Positions 38,301 through 49,520 of a DNA stretch of 64,000 nt are shown here, in pieces (the stretch's first letter is position 1; every line of letters begins with the position of its first letter). This DNA comes from Dactylonectria macrodidyma (taxonomy: Eukaryota; Ascomycota; Sordariomycetes; Hypocreales; Nectriaceae): the NCBI GenBank assembly GCA_020744425.1, contig JAGMUV010000010.1, positions 1 through 64,000 of the forward strand. Direction: 5' to 3'. The notes beneath the pieces are model-generated. The model saw nothing but the letters and a program-made list of their open reading frames with translations, was not told where the DNA came from and searched no databases. A program made the translations under genes and the position numbers.

Positions 38301-40020
38301 AATTAGAAGAAAGACCCTTCTATATACTTTAATAGAACGGAAGCTCTATTAGGGGGTGAAGATGTATAGAAGCAATCTGCCGCTACTCCTAAGGAAATAC
38401 TAAGATCTTATGGATTATTCGTTTAGAAAACTCTTTTGAAAGGCTAAAGAAGATTACCTTTAAAGTCATAAGGAAATGAAGTCTTAGACTAAGATATGAA
38501 CTAAAGACCCTTAAGCCTTTGAATAATAGGTCCTTAGCTATATATAAGTATATGTCTATAAGTATAATAAGCACGGCCGCTTTTAGAAGTGTAAGGTATG
38601 GCTAGTAGTTAGAGGAGACTAATAAGCTAAAGGGAGATTATAAGAGATATATATAGCTATACTAGCTAGAAGGTCCTTTTGAATCCTGATAGTAATAGTA
38701 GCTAAGTTCGACCTAGAAATAGTCTAATATAATATGGTTAATATATTTATATATACTCTAATTAATTAGGATATCTTTATATATATGCCTTTAGGATATA
38801 AGAAGGCAGGGACTATTTTATAACTAAATAAAGCTTTATATAGGCTATGAGTCTCTCCCTTACTATAATAAAAGGAGCTCTTAAAAACCCTCTTAGAGCT
38901 TAGTTATGTATAAATTCCTTATAAGCCCTATTACTTTAAGAAGGAAGGAATCCTCTTCTTCTTTTATATTAATGATATTATTATAGCTTACTGAAAAGCT
39001 TAGGAAGATAAGGCTAAAGAAATAATTAAATAGCTCTAATTAAGATATAAGCTAATAGGCAGCAATCCTATATAATGGTTCTTTAGAATAGAAGTTATAT
39101 AAGACTGACCTTTAAGAAAGATTTAACTATCTTAAACAGCCTATATTAATAAAATTGCAAACCTAGCTAATAAAGGAATAACTATAGTACTAATGACTTA
39201 AATAGAGCTATAGCTTTGAATAGGGCTAGTAACTCTAGTAGAAATTTAATGCTATTAACGTAAGGTCAGCTCAGTCCTCTATATCGCTATTAATACCTGA
39301 CTTAATATAGCCTTCGCTATCTTTAGATTAGTACGATTCCTTATTAATCCAGGCAGAGCCTATTAAGAAGCTGCTAACTGCATTATCCACTACCTTACAC
39401 ATACTAAGCACTGAGCCCTAGCCTTCAGGGGGCCTAGTGGCCTCAAAGTTACTAGTAATACTTCTTTCGTAAATAATACCCTTAACTGAAAAAGTTCGTA
39501 GGCTTATATAATTAAGCTATTTAATAGGTTAATCAGTTGGAGAGCTAGTAAGCAAGATATAGTCACTATATCTATAATAGAAGCAGAACTCCTAGCCTTA
39601 GTATAGGCAGCTAAGGAGTCCCTCTATATGAGCTAACTGCTAAAGGAGCTTATAGTTTAACTAGATGACTCGATTATTTAGATTAACTGTGATAACACTC
39701 AGACTATTAACCTTATAACTGCTGAAATAGCTATTTTAAAGACTAAGCTAAGGCATGTGGATATCCACAATCACTGGCTGAGGCAGGAGGTTTAAGGAGG
39801 GAAAATTTAGGTTAAATACACCAAGTTAATAAATATGGTTATAGACGGCTTAATAAAGGCCCTACTAGTAGGAAAATGGAACCGCTTCCTTTATTAACTT
39901 AGCCTAGATGACATTTAGGAAAAATAATAGAACTAGAAGTAGGAAGGAATAGAAGAAAGGCTCTAAAATATAGAAGACTGCCTATAAAATATAGGCTTAA
40001 TAGGGACTTACTTAAGCCTA
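35305..40020 (+). pseudogene. Copia gag-pol polyprotein with many stops
   Basis: A gag-like start lies at 35,305 and in-frame TAA, TAG and TGA replace glutamine and tryptophan codons throughout. Recognisable blocks are: pre-integrase YWHSRLGHLGL at 37,015; the integrase catalytic-Asp region IAIDFYDYEEG near 37,195; the reverse-transcriptase block FFFYINDIIIAY near 38,955, where the usual YVDD has become YIND; RNase H blocks SIIEAELLALV near 39,570 and INCDNTQTINL near 39,680; and a C-terminal HVDIHNHWLR near 39,755. Enough is left to assign Copia with confidence. No function is expected. Small open frames on the minus strand at 37,932 and 38,389 are shadows. Confidence 0.85.
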
Positions 40021-40028
40021 AGGGTGTG

Positions 40029-40236
40029 TGTTAAATAGTGGTAAAAGGAAGCTTATAGAACTAGCTTGAAAAGCTGATAAATATTGTCATTAAAGATAAC
40101 AGTTGCCACCTATTGCTACAGGCTTAGTAAGCAACTTCTAGTTGATTCTATATAGTATAGAAAAGGCATATAGAGCTTGCTCTAAAACCTCAAATAGCAA
40201 GGGGGAATATATGAATATAAGCAATTCACTCTAACA
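40029..40236 (+). repeat. 3-prime LTR of Copia element
   Basis: 208 bp, partner of 34,973-35,180, beginning TGTTAAATAGTGG and ending CACTCTAACA. Confidence 0.88.
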
Positions 40237-40700
40237 TTTGATAATAATAATATTCCCTACTCAGAACGTCCGGTTTGCGTTTTATAATAATAATAATATC
40301 TAAAGCGGGGTTCATAGTACTAGATATTTACTATAAACTGAAAATCTCTACTAAGTAGCTACTAAGTATTCTAAAAGGTATAAAGGAGATTAATAATAAG
40401 ATTTTAAGAAAAATTAATTTACTATTTCCTCTATATATATTATATATTAAAAATTCGATCTAATATAATAGATTTTACTTAATTTAAGTAGAAGTAAGAA
40501 TCTTAATAAATGCAAATAATAAGAATAACATTATTATTATAAATTAAATACTTATATAAATCTTATATAAATCTTAATAGAAAAATCCTAGCTAATAAAG
40601 ACTTCTTTACACTTAATCTTAGGAGAGGGTAAATTCGAAGTTCATCCATATATACTAATAAGAGTAAGAGGATTTATGCTAAATAAGAGTAGGAGGATTG
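40237..40700. other. AT-rich DNA between Copia element and glucosidase promoter
   Basis: Composition rises gradually from RIP-like to normal toward 40,620. No gene, repeat boundary or element could be recognised. It may be the other side of the broken intergenic region between the factor and glucosidase genes. Confidence 0.4.
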
Positions 40701-40702
40701 GA

Positions 40703-40759
40703 CCAATTAGGAGGCGCAGTTAGGCTTCTGAATCGGGTAATTTTACAAGGGGGGCTAAA
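40703..40759 (+). promoter_or_regulatory. CCAAT box and GGCTAAA motif in glucosidase promoter
   Basis: CCAAT is at 40,703-40,707 (the HAP complex site in fungi) and GGCTAAA at 40,753-40,759, the published XlnR/Xyr1 core motif of hemicellulase and cellulase genes. Both are short motifs and could occur by chance; they lie about 520-580 bp before the start codon. Confidence 0.35.
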
Positions 40760-40791
40760 ATTTTGGGGGTGGAATCCCAGAGCTTAAGAAG

Positions 40792-40848
40792 ACCTTTCGT
40801 ACCGAAAGGCACCTTTCGTACCGAAAGGCACCTTTCGTACCGAAAGGC
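40792..40848. repeat. Three tandem copies of a 19-bp inverted repeat
   Basis: The unit ACCTTTCGTACCGAAAGGC occurs three times without a mismatch (40,792-40,810, 40,811-40,829, 40,830-40,848). Each unit contains CCTTTCG, three bases, then CGAAAGG, so it is itself an inverted repeat. It ends 433 bp before the glucosidase start codon. The arrangement is typical of an operator for a dimeric regulator. A second hairpin, ACTCAGT with a 6-base loop, follows at 40,855-40,874. Confidence 0.85.
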
Positions 40849-41115
40849 ACTCTAACTCAGTCATTCAACTGAGTAACCAACTCATCACTCAAAAGTGCCA
40901 CCTTCGTAGTCTAGAATTGAATTCATGTCGGCATCGCCACCAAGAGGAGGAAGCCATCTAGCAGCGCATGTTCCTAGCTAAAGTCTAGATATTAGCCGCG
41001 GGCATATTTCGAATCCACGCAGTGTTGCCTGGCGAACGGCCCGAAAGAATGGCACCGCAAAGTGGATTTGGCTTCCCAAGCCTTTGTGCCGAATAGAGGC
41101 ATCCTTGACCGCCAT

Positions 41116-41129
41116 CCGGGGTACTGGGG
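41116..41129 (+). promoter_or_regulatory. Two adjacent CreA/Cre1-type sites
   Basis: CCGGGG (41,116-41,121) and CTGGGG (41,124-41,129) both fit the SYGGRG consensus of the carbon catabolite repressor CreA. Closely spaced pairs are known to be the effective arrangement. They lie about 25-40 bp upstream of the TATA box, which would suit glucose repression of a glucosidase gene. Confidence 0.4.
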
Positions 41130-41153
41130 TATGGGGACGCCGAAGCCAGACAT

Positions 41154-41160
41154 TATAAAA
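41154..41160 (+). promoter_or_regulatory. TATA box of the GH3 gene
   Basis: TATAAAA lies 121 bp upstream of the chosen ATG at 41,281 in otherwise GC-balanced promoter DNA. Confidence 0.55.
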
Positions 41161-41280
41161 AGGGGTCGCTCAAGTCCTGTGGTGAATTAAGGGAAAGCAT
41201 CGTGAACGCACAGTCTGCGTGGTCTCACTGGACTCTATTCTTTCCAATTAGATCAACGCTCACGACGGTCAGGCTGCACG

Positions 41281-43789
41281 ATGAAGCTGCTTGCAGTTGC
41301 TGCAATTGCGTTGGGAGCACCCACCTATGCGGCCCAATGCTCGAACAAGAGCACTTCTTATCATACGGAGCTCGAGCGTTTCTGGAGCTATGACCGTTCC
41401 CCTCCTGTCTACCCTTCTCGTAAGTGCTATTCGTCAATGGTACTTTGTTAAGCCAGTGTGTTAGTGTCATAAGACTAACATACTCTCTCACGTAGCTCGC
41501 GCAACTGGTACGGGTGATTGGCATGAAGCATTTGAGCAAGCCCGGTCTCTCGTTTCCCAAATGACCCTCGAGGAGCGAGCAAACCTCACGACCGGCTACG
41601 AGGGACTCAACGGCTGCGGTGGAAATGGTGGCAGCGTGCCGCGTCTCAGCATCCCCGGTCTGTGCTATGTTGATGCAAGCGCCGGGGTGAGGGCTCAGGA
41701 GGGCGTCAACTCATATCCTGCAGGCGTTCACGTTGGCGCCAGCTGGAACCGAGAATTGGCTTACACAAGAGCTGCACATCTCGGAGCCGAGTTCAAGCGC
41801 AAGGGAGCCAATGTCGCCTTGGCGCCTTCGATAGGTGGCTTGGGAAGAGTTGTCAAGGGTGGACGAAACTGGGAAGCTCCCAGCAACGACCCTTACCTTA
41901 CCGGCGCTTTGACTCGTCCTACGGTTCAAGGTTTACAGCAGTCGGTCATTGCTTGTGTTAAGCATTTGATTGGAAACGAACAAGAAACTAGCCGCAAAGC
42001 TCCGGAGTGGCTTCCCCACAAGTTCAACGCCTCTGTCTCGTCTAACTTGGACGACAAGACGATGCATGAGCTCTACCTGTGGCCGTTCTACGATGCTGTC
42101 CGTGCAGGGGCTGGGTCTGTCATGTGCGCATACAACCGCGTCAACAACAGCTATTCCTGCCAGAACAGCAAACTGATGAACGGCCTTCTCAAGCAAGAGT
42201 TGGGGTTCCAGGGCTTCGTCATCACGGATTGGTACGAGCACAAGAGTGGCGTGGGGAGCGCTAACGCCGGTCTGGACGTTGTCATGCCAGTGGCTCCCCT
42301 GTGGAACGGCAAACAGGGCAGCTTGGTCGAGATGGTCAACAATGGCTCCGTGGCTGCTTCTCGTCTCGATGATATGGCGACTCGTATCGTGGCTTCTTGG
42401 CTGAAATATGGTACCCTGGATGGCGATACTAAGTCCGGTGTCGGCTTTCCAATCGACCCGACAAAGCCTCATGAATATGTGGAAGCCCGTGACCCTGCTT
42501 CAAACGCAGTCATTCTGCAGAGCGCCATTGAAGGACACGTTCTCGTCAAAAATATCAACAATGCTCTGCCGCTGGAGAAGCCTCGCTTTCTATCTGTATT
42601 TGGGTACGATGCTGCGGCACAAAACATGAACACGCCCGATCCCAATCCATTTACGCTGTGGGCGATGGGATTCGGAGGTGGTCAACACTTTTTGAATGGC
42701 AGTCTCTTCACTAACGACACCCTATTCACTCTTTTCGGGGCCAGCCTGGACATGAGCGAAGTAGGACCGTCTGTCTACCTCAACGGAACTCTCGTTTCTG
42801 GCGGCGGTTCTGGTGCTTCGACGGGTGTGATTGATGCGCCCTTGGATGCGTTGAAGCGCCAAGCGTACGATGATGGAACATTCCTCTTCTGGGACACAGT
42901 ATCGTACTCGCCAAACGTCAACCCAGCTTCCAAGGCTTGCCTGGTCTTCATCAACGCCATGGCATCGGAGAGCCACGACCGCAAGAACTTGACGGATCCT
43001 TACTCGGATCATCTGGTCACATCTGTCGCATCCAAGTGCAGCAATACAATGGTGATTGTACACGCGGCAGGCATTCGGCTTGTTGACCCCTGGATCGAGC
43101 ACCCCAACATCACGGCTGTCATCATGGCCCACCTGCCGGGCCAGGATTCTGGCCGTGCCTTGGTAGAGATCTTGTATGGAAAACAATCTCCATCCGGGCG
43201 ACTGCCTTACACGATTGCCAGACAAGAGTCGGACTATGGATCTCTCCTGGATCCGGACTTTCCTAGTGACGAGACCCCATATTACCCTCAAAGCAACTTC
43301 ACCGAAGGTGTCTTCATTGATTACAAGCACTTTGAACATTACGGTATCCCACCACGATTCGAGTTCGGATTCGGCCTGAGCTATACGACATTTGAGTACT
43401 CCAACCTGACAGTCGATATTGATGAGTCTGCCGGTCTTCTCCCACCAAACCCTGAAGTGGTGTTGGAAGGTGGAATTAGCTCGCTCTGGGATCCGATTGG
43501 CTCCGTTACTTGCACTGTCAGTAACACGGGCAACTTTACATCCGCTGAGGTTGCTCAGCTGTACCTCCACCTACCTGGCGACGGGCCAGCCAAGGTTCTT
43601 CGCGGGTTCGAAAAGAAGACGCTTCTCCCAGGAGCGAGTGAGAATTTCACATTCCCACTCCAGAGGCGCGATCTCAGCTCTTGGGATACCGCTAGCCAGC
43701 AGTGGGTTCTTGACCGGGGTGCCTACGATGTCATGGTGGGCAAGAGTGTGCTGGATATCCAGCTTCGCGGAAGTTTCACTTTGGAGTGA
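41281..43789 (+). CDS. Secreted GH3 beta-glucosidase (2 exons, 810 aa)
   Basis: Exon 1 is 41281-41419 and exon 2 is 41496-43789; the 76-bp intron has a GTAAGT donor, a CTAAC branch site and TAG. The start at 41,281 gives a signal peptide (MKLLAVAAIALG, cleavage near residue 18), so the protein is secreted. It should hydrolyse beta-linked glucosides such as cellobiose at the non-reducing end. Family blocks are GGRNWE, KHLIGNEQE, and GFVITDW with the nucleophile Asp at about residue 291. A GH3 C-terminal domain contains GFGLSYTTFEYSNL, followed by a fibronectin-III-like domain to the end. Many NxS/T sites fit an extracellular glycoprotein. Length is normal for the family. Open frames of 179 and 282 codons on the other strand are shadows. 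Confidence 0.95.
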
Positions 43790-44023
43790 GGTAGTCTAGG
43801 CCGTAATCATAGCAAGCAGCAAGCACGTACCATCTCTTCTAGCTTCTAGCTCTATACTGATAGCCTGAAAGGGTTAGAAAAACATCCAAATCAAAAACGA
43901 TCACCAGCCACATCCTAAACATCAGCTTTAATCTATAAATGCGTTTTCACCTCATGATCCCCCTTCATCTATATCCTACCAACACTTATTGTCTCGCTTC
44001 TTGATTAGTTCTTATCCCGACTA

Positions 44024-44283
44024 GTCCTACAGCTCGGCTTCTCTGGTCATTGCGTCACTTAACCGTTCCAACCTCTCCTCCATTGCAACCATGTTATCAG
44101 GCACCTTATTGCCTACGAAGTCCCTCTATCGCGCTTTTGATAGGAGCATGATGTCGTCTAGTAACTTGCACTGCGATAGCTGCACATACAGACTGTATGG
44201 GTCGCATTGCGTCAAGACCGCCTGACCGTCGATGCTCGTCATCCTAGTTCCGCGCAGTTCGAAGGCAACCCGATCTAACGTTT
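44024..44283 (-). pseudogene. Unidentified decayed coding fragment
   Basis: On the minus strand one frame stays open for about 50 codons, continues after one TAG for over 30 more, and ends at another TAG. The peptide looks protein-like (blocks MTSIDGQAVLTQCDPYSLYV and VAMEERLERLSDAMTRE). There is no start or clear splice site. I do not recognise the family. It could be the end of a dead transposon protein or a displaced exon. Confidence 0.3.
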
Positions 44284-44459
44284 TACTTTAGATTTTGTAG
44301 TCCGTACAAGCAAAAGCCGCGGCGTATGGCAGCCCCTGCTAACTGACTTTATTCTTCTGCCACAGCCGCCTCCTCTGGCACTCTATTTTGATGCTAATAG
44401 GCGTCAGGAGGATCGTGCTGGGCGGCATACTGACGAAGTGGAGGTCTCTCGTCGTCCCC

Positions 44460-44640
44460 GACGCGAGCAATATGGCCTACAATAGATCCAGCACCGGATC
44501 TTATCTCCATGTGGTCTACAACGGATCCAGCACAACTTACCACAACGTGGCCTACCATAGAAGCAGTGTAACAAGAGAGGCAGCGCAGCAACTCATCACA
44601 ATATCGCCTACAATGGATTTAGCGCAGCGTCCAGCAATAG
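44460..44640. repeat. Imperfect repeat cluster around CCTACAATAGATCCAGC
   Basis: Four diverged copies of a motif near GGCCTACAATAGATCCAGC occur at intervals of about 40-55 bp. The best two read CCTACAATAGATCCAGCAC and TCTACAACGGATCCAGCAC. Translated on the plus strand it gives a YNRSST/YNGSST-type repeat inside a 145-codon frame (44,388-44,825). Whether that frame is expressed is unknown. Confidence 0.5.
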
Positions 44641-45751
44641 GACAGATTCAGCATTCCGTGCCTGGTTCTGTCTTAGAAGAGCCAATGACGTCACTACCTA
44701 CATCATGGTCCCTCGCCATAGACTATTGTGGAGGAAAAGCGGGTTTGCAGAGGGTGTTATTTACAGATGAGGAGATAAGAAATGCTCTTTTTATCGGAAA
44801 ATTAAAGCACGATAGGGATGTATAGTAGGGCCAAAATTTGGGTGTATGTCGCAACTATCTGTTAGACACCACTGTACTACTAATGCATTTTGTTTGAGCA
44901 CGCCTAGCCCTGCCCAATCAGCTAAAAGATAACCAGTATCCGTACAATGTGGGAGCGCTACCGTAGAAAACGCCTACGTGTTAAGGGGGCCGTGCCTCAG
45001 TATCGTTTTATCAAACTGTCCAATGTATGCCAAGAGTACTTTGCATGCGTTTTCTGTCTTGAGACTGCTTCCCTCTGAGCTTATGATCATTTTGATGCTT
45101 GACTTATACGACCCCGGCCAATTTGAAAAGGCCGCATTGCCACTAAATGTGTTCTCATTGAAGATACTCGCCTCCCCTAACCTCAGATCACACCTTCTAG
45201 GCTTCCATCTGACAAGTAGTACATGCAAAGTTCTCGTCCTGAAGAATGCGTAAAACAGCCCTAAGAATCTCTAGAGGGTGGTTGTCGTCAGAAAGGAGAC
45301 TGCCTACATTGCTAACGACGCCAGAACTCAGCCTCCACGTGATTATATGTCAAATGAAGAGCATTGAGAATACTTTTACCGGTAGAGGAGTTTCCTGGAC
45401 AGCTGAGACTTTAGAGAAGCCTATTGAATTTATTAGATTAGCGTAACTATTATGGATATTTGCCTTAAGTGTTAACACTTCAAAAAACCACTACGAAAAG
45501 CCTAGTAGCTACTAAAATGAAAGCTGGAAATAGGAAATTGTGAGGAAAACTAGCTGTCTTATAATGTATGCAAAGAAAAGAAAAAGAAGAATGAAGTATA
45601 GATAACAAAAGAATGAAGAGAAACAAGTATAGATAACGAAAGAATAAGAAGAAATGAATATACAAGATAGCATAAAAGGACTAAAGGATGCATTCTTTTG
45701 GCCATTGAAGTCAAGGGCAACCGTGTCACCCATTTGAAACTATGTTCATAG

Positions 45752-47403
45752 CTATAGCTCTTCTGCTAACTGGGTTGGATAGCAAATACCCTCATTTGGA
45801 TAATCAAAGCTGAATACCCAGTCATTGGACAACTCTTCGAAGGATAGCTGGCTAGGTAGGTCCATGATGAGAGGGTCAGTTTGTTGGCACGCTTGCTTTG
45901 TTTCAGCGGGGTCGCCTCCTTGGCTGATCTGCTTGGGCTTAATAGCAGCTCCCTGGATAAACTGTGACGACGTATCTGGAGTTGGTAACGGTTTCGTTGT
46001 ATCTCTTTCAGTAGCTGAACTTGACATTTCAGATTCGAATTGATCAAATGTCGTCTTCACAACATTGCTAATAAGAGAGAGATCATAGAATTTGGCCTGG
46101 TTGGCATCCAGTACACCGGGAATAATCTCGGCCTGTTTGCGGTTCCAGAAGGCCCGTATTTGTGACATTGTCTCCTCAACGTAGTTGCCCAAATAGCATG
46201 ACTTGGGTTGGGAGTAATGATCTGGAAAAATGATGCTCCAGGTGTCATACCACTGTTGTTCCGCCGACCGGTTTCGACTGACATATTCTTTGAGCAACTT
46301 TCGGTGGTGGCCAGTAATGCCATCGACTTGGGGGCTGTCAACGACATTGCATCGTTGCTCCCGTTCGTGACGATCCCTTCGTTCCGCATTTGAAAAGGTC
46401 TGGAAGCAGCGCTGGCAATAAAACTCGGGCTGGGCATGTTTTCTGAAAATGTGCTGTTTGACGTCCTTGGGCCGACGAAGCTCGTACTTCAGGCACTCTT
46501 GATACTTGTGGCGGTCCCATTTGTAGAAGGGGCAAGCCAAATATCGGTGTTGTTTTGAATCGTTGCTGTCCTGGGCTGGCGGCTTTGCGACATCGCTGCC
46601 CAGAGATGTCTGCGTACTGCTCTTTACCATTGATCTTGGTGTCTCTGCTTCAGCGTCTGGTAGGCGAAGCTGCCGTGGCTCTACAACTCCTTGCTCCGGC
46701 GCGGCAGATAAGGAATGCAGCTCGGGGGTGGCTGTTGGAGAAAGGGACCAATGGTCCAGATCGAACCAGCCACCCATGCCGATATATTGATACTCTTGGT
46801 TGTCAAAATCGCAATTGACGCTGTCCCAATCAATGGAAAGCACTCCCGAGTGTTGCTCTGCATCCCGAGTACCAGAGTTGGATTTTTTCGATGGCAAGGT
46901 GATTGCGGAGGGTTCGTGGGCGCGGCGTCGTTTTCCTATTTTGCGAACATCCTGGATTAGCAAACTTGGTGCATTGTGTCAAATTGTATCTCACCTGCCG
47001 ACGGATTCGACAGCGACGACTTTAGGGCGCATTCTGAATCTTGACTGCCTCCATTTGCTTGATCCTGGTTACCTGTGGCCTGAGCACGCTGAGGAAGGCT
47101 CGGTTGCTGACTAGAGTGAGTTCGGCAAGGGTTCTGAGAGCTCTGCAGGACATCGCTCCCAGGTTTTGTATGACTTGGTAGTGCAGGGCAAGGGGCGTTG
47201 CGATCAGTCGTCAATTCACGAGTACACCGAGGTCGCAGGGACGGGGTAGCGTCGCTAGTATTGGATGTGTCCTTCGTGGGCATGAAGGTAGCAACAAATT
47301 GGCCTTGTGTGTCGCTGGGGACTTGGTGGCAGTGTTCGGGGAAGCTCGTAGCTGGCGTTGAGGCTCCAACAAGTTTGAACGCGGCATGGCGGTTGATGGT
47401 CAT
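45752..47403 (-). CDS. Paired zinc-finger protein A (2 exons, 530 aa)
   Basis: Exon 1 is 47403-46995 and exon 2 is 46935-45752; the 59-bp intron (46936-46994) has a GTGAGA donor, a GCTAAT branch site and TAG. The N-terminal 260 residues are low-complexity, Ser/Pro/Gln-rich. Residues 270-332 form two unusual fingers: C271-x12-C284-x13-H298-x4-H303, then C310-x2-C313-x12-H326-x5-C332. About 30 residues later follows QQWYDTWSIIF (W365, W369). The same module occurs in the two genes downstream. It may bind DNA, RNA or protein; the family has no function I can name. A basic patch KRRRAH near residue 138 could be a nuclear signal. The gene is divergent to protein B. Confidence 0.8.
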
Positions 47404-49520
47404 GACTCATAGCGACGACTTCATGCGGTGAAGTTGGAGTAGTTGAGAGAAACAAAGAATAGAAAAGGGGATAGAATAGTAGAGCAAAACAAGGTGTGTT
47501 ATGTTGAGCTTGAGAAGGTAGGAATATGAGATACGGGTTTTTTTGGGGGCGGGGAGGGGATTCTCCGGAAGAACTTGGCCAAAACTTGGTGGCTACAAGA
47601 TTAAACCACATGGAAACCTTTGCACTACGCCGTCACGGTGTTGTATCCTACCATCGACGCCGGAAACCCTGCGCTATGGTGGTAAGAATGCACCACAAGG
47701 GCGGTAACACGTCATGGAATGGATGGGTCTTCAGCGATTGGACAGATGGATCACGCAGAGGCGTGCTCGAGGTACGAGATACAAACCACCCTCGAAACAG
47801 CCATCACGAGGCGGCCCGGCGAAGCACATAGGGCTGTGTAACGCCTCCGAAAACCACAATGGAAGTCTGCCCAGACCACGCGCAGGCGTGATGTCTCAGT
47901 GCCCAACGAGCAAACAAGCAAAAGTGGACCAGGAATGCCGGATGGTTGCCCAAGACGAAATCCGTACCCCCTCTTACCCGTCTCCGTCGATGAGCTGATG
48001 TGGGATCCCGGCGATTCATTAATGGCATGTTGAGCTTGCACGACAGTCTTGTGTAATCAAGTGTCTGACTGCTCATCTATACTGATCAAGTTAAATACGT
48101 TCATCTACCAACTCCATTTTTCCGGGTATGTAGCTGTGTCGCTCGAGTCTTATGTAGTTGTGTACTCTGGTGAAGTATCCGTACGTAGGAACTAAGTATT
48201 CGTACGCTGCACTTCCGAATACAGATGAAGAGGCCTCATGCTACTCCCTTCCCCCACCACCCTTCTTCCTCAGTGGGCCCCGATGCCCCAATATGCCTAC
48301 GGAGAATCAAGACTTCAGTGTGTCATTGGTCTTGCTTACTCCAAAACCCTTCGCAAACTCCGCTATCCTCTCGATGGCTTTTAATTTCCGTTCCGTGATG
48401 GTAGTTGGCTGATCAGACTGCCGCGGCCTCAGCAGGCGTCTTTTGGACCGGGAGCGACGGATCTTGCTGCTAAGCGTCCAGTCGCTCTTGTTGAAAGCTC
48501 AGTGAGGAACTACAGCGTGCCAATGGTCAGTAGGTTTGATGCATTCGTTGCCCAGTTGTGCATGAACGGGGACATGTTACTCACCTGTCACTGCCAGCGA
48601 CGGCAGAGGTCAGAACTGTAGCTCATTGAGCGTGGGATGGAGGGCGGGGAGGAAGCTCTAGAGAGATGCTTGTTATCCTAGCCAAGATGTTTTTGGGAAG
48701 GAAGAATCGATCCATTAACGTACGGAGCTAGCCCCTTGAAGTTGATGACCCTACTACCCTGAGGTGTGCAAATCCCATCCACGCCCATGCGGACGCATCT
48801 TGACGAGGAGCCGACAAGAGGATGTCCGACAATTGGCATCCCGCAATCCCCATGTGCTCCTCCAACTACGCTCTCGCGGGCGACGGCCCCTGACCGACTT
48901 CGGGACGCAATTGCTCGACCCAGGCCGGTAGGGGGGGATAGCGCTACACCAACGACGGCTTTCGCCATTGGGGCCGTAACGTCATGTACAGCGCATCAAG
49001 GCACACCGACCAGGCCCCGGGCCAGATAGTACCTTCACACTAGGGTCAAAGCCAAGAGGTTGGACTATCGGTCACAGCAGAGTTGTGCCTTCGGCGGCTC
49101 CCTCACCCCGGCGGGGTGGAGGCCAGGGTAAGAAAGCCTAGGAAGGGCTGTGCCAGCAGCATCTTTTTTTTCCACTTCACTATTAAGCCACCCATGTTGG
49201 GATTTATTTTATTTTATTTCCCATCTCAGCTGGCTGGCTACTTGGCTTCCTTTACCCTAGTCTGCGGATGAATTTACTGTTTGCTGATTACATTCGATTC
49301 CATTCGATTCTTGGGTCTGTCGCTGTTCATCCATCCAACTTACACACGCCGAGCCAGGCTTTGATCCACAGGACCAGTTGCAGCACCTCAGGGCCGCAAA
49401 TCTGGTCGTACTGAAAAGGCACACTTGGCGGACGACGTTTCGACCGCGTATCACTGAAACGAAACAATCGATCGGGGCTTGGACGCAGTACGATTGGACC
49501 CGGGATCCCAACGGCAAACA
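47404..49520. other. Shared upstream region between zinc-finger genes A and B
   Basis: About 2.1 kb of normal composition separates the two divergent starts. It has many short overlapping open frames in all directions (60-100 codons) but none gives a recognisable domain, and no transposon edge was seen. It probably holds two promoters and possibly a non-coding transcript; a small unrecognised gene cannot be excluded. Confidence 0.4.

Larger units (their letters stand above)
34973..40236 (+). mobile_element. Copia LTR retrotransposon, full length, RIP-dead
   Basis: LTRs at 34,973-35,180 and 40,029-40,236 are each 208 bp, start TGTTAAATAG and end CTCTAACA. The internal region reads on the plus strand in the order gag, integrase, reverse transcriptase, RNase H, which is diagnostic for Ty1/Copia. 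After the left LTR the sequence TTTAATAATTAAGAG could be a RIP-altered initiator-Met tRNA primer site; this is weak. The element lies 11 bp from the MITE. A five-base duplication is not clean because the target is ATAAT-rich. Confidence 0.88.
43790..45751. other. Region of decayed fragments and short repeats
   Basis: No intact gene is recognised. It holds the glucosidase 3-prime UTR, a minus-strand coding relic (44,024-44,283), an imperfect repeat cluster (44,460-44,640) and some overlapping open frames of 60-145 codons (44,388-45,446) whose peptides I do not recognise and which look random. Confidence 0.5.

Noticed and set aside
37932..38574. Minus-strand frames of 61-65 codons
   Set aside because: They are within the Copia pol gene, opposite to its coding strand.
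41933..43570. Open frames of 179 and 282 codons on the minus strand under the GH3 gene
   Set aside because: They lie wholly within a well-supported coding sequence, have no known motif, and arise from its codon bias.
41561..43789. GH3 protein starting at the internal ATG (742 aa)
   Set aside because: The upstream exon adds a signal peptide and joins in frame through a canonical intron; the internal start would remove secretion.
44974..45253. Overlapping sense and antisense frames of 84 and 91 codons
   Set aside because: Neither has a recognisable domain and the region is full of decayed fragments.
47751..48968. Several 90-96 codon frames between zinc-finger genes A and B
   Set aside because: All frames overlap each other on both strands and no peptide shows a known motif.
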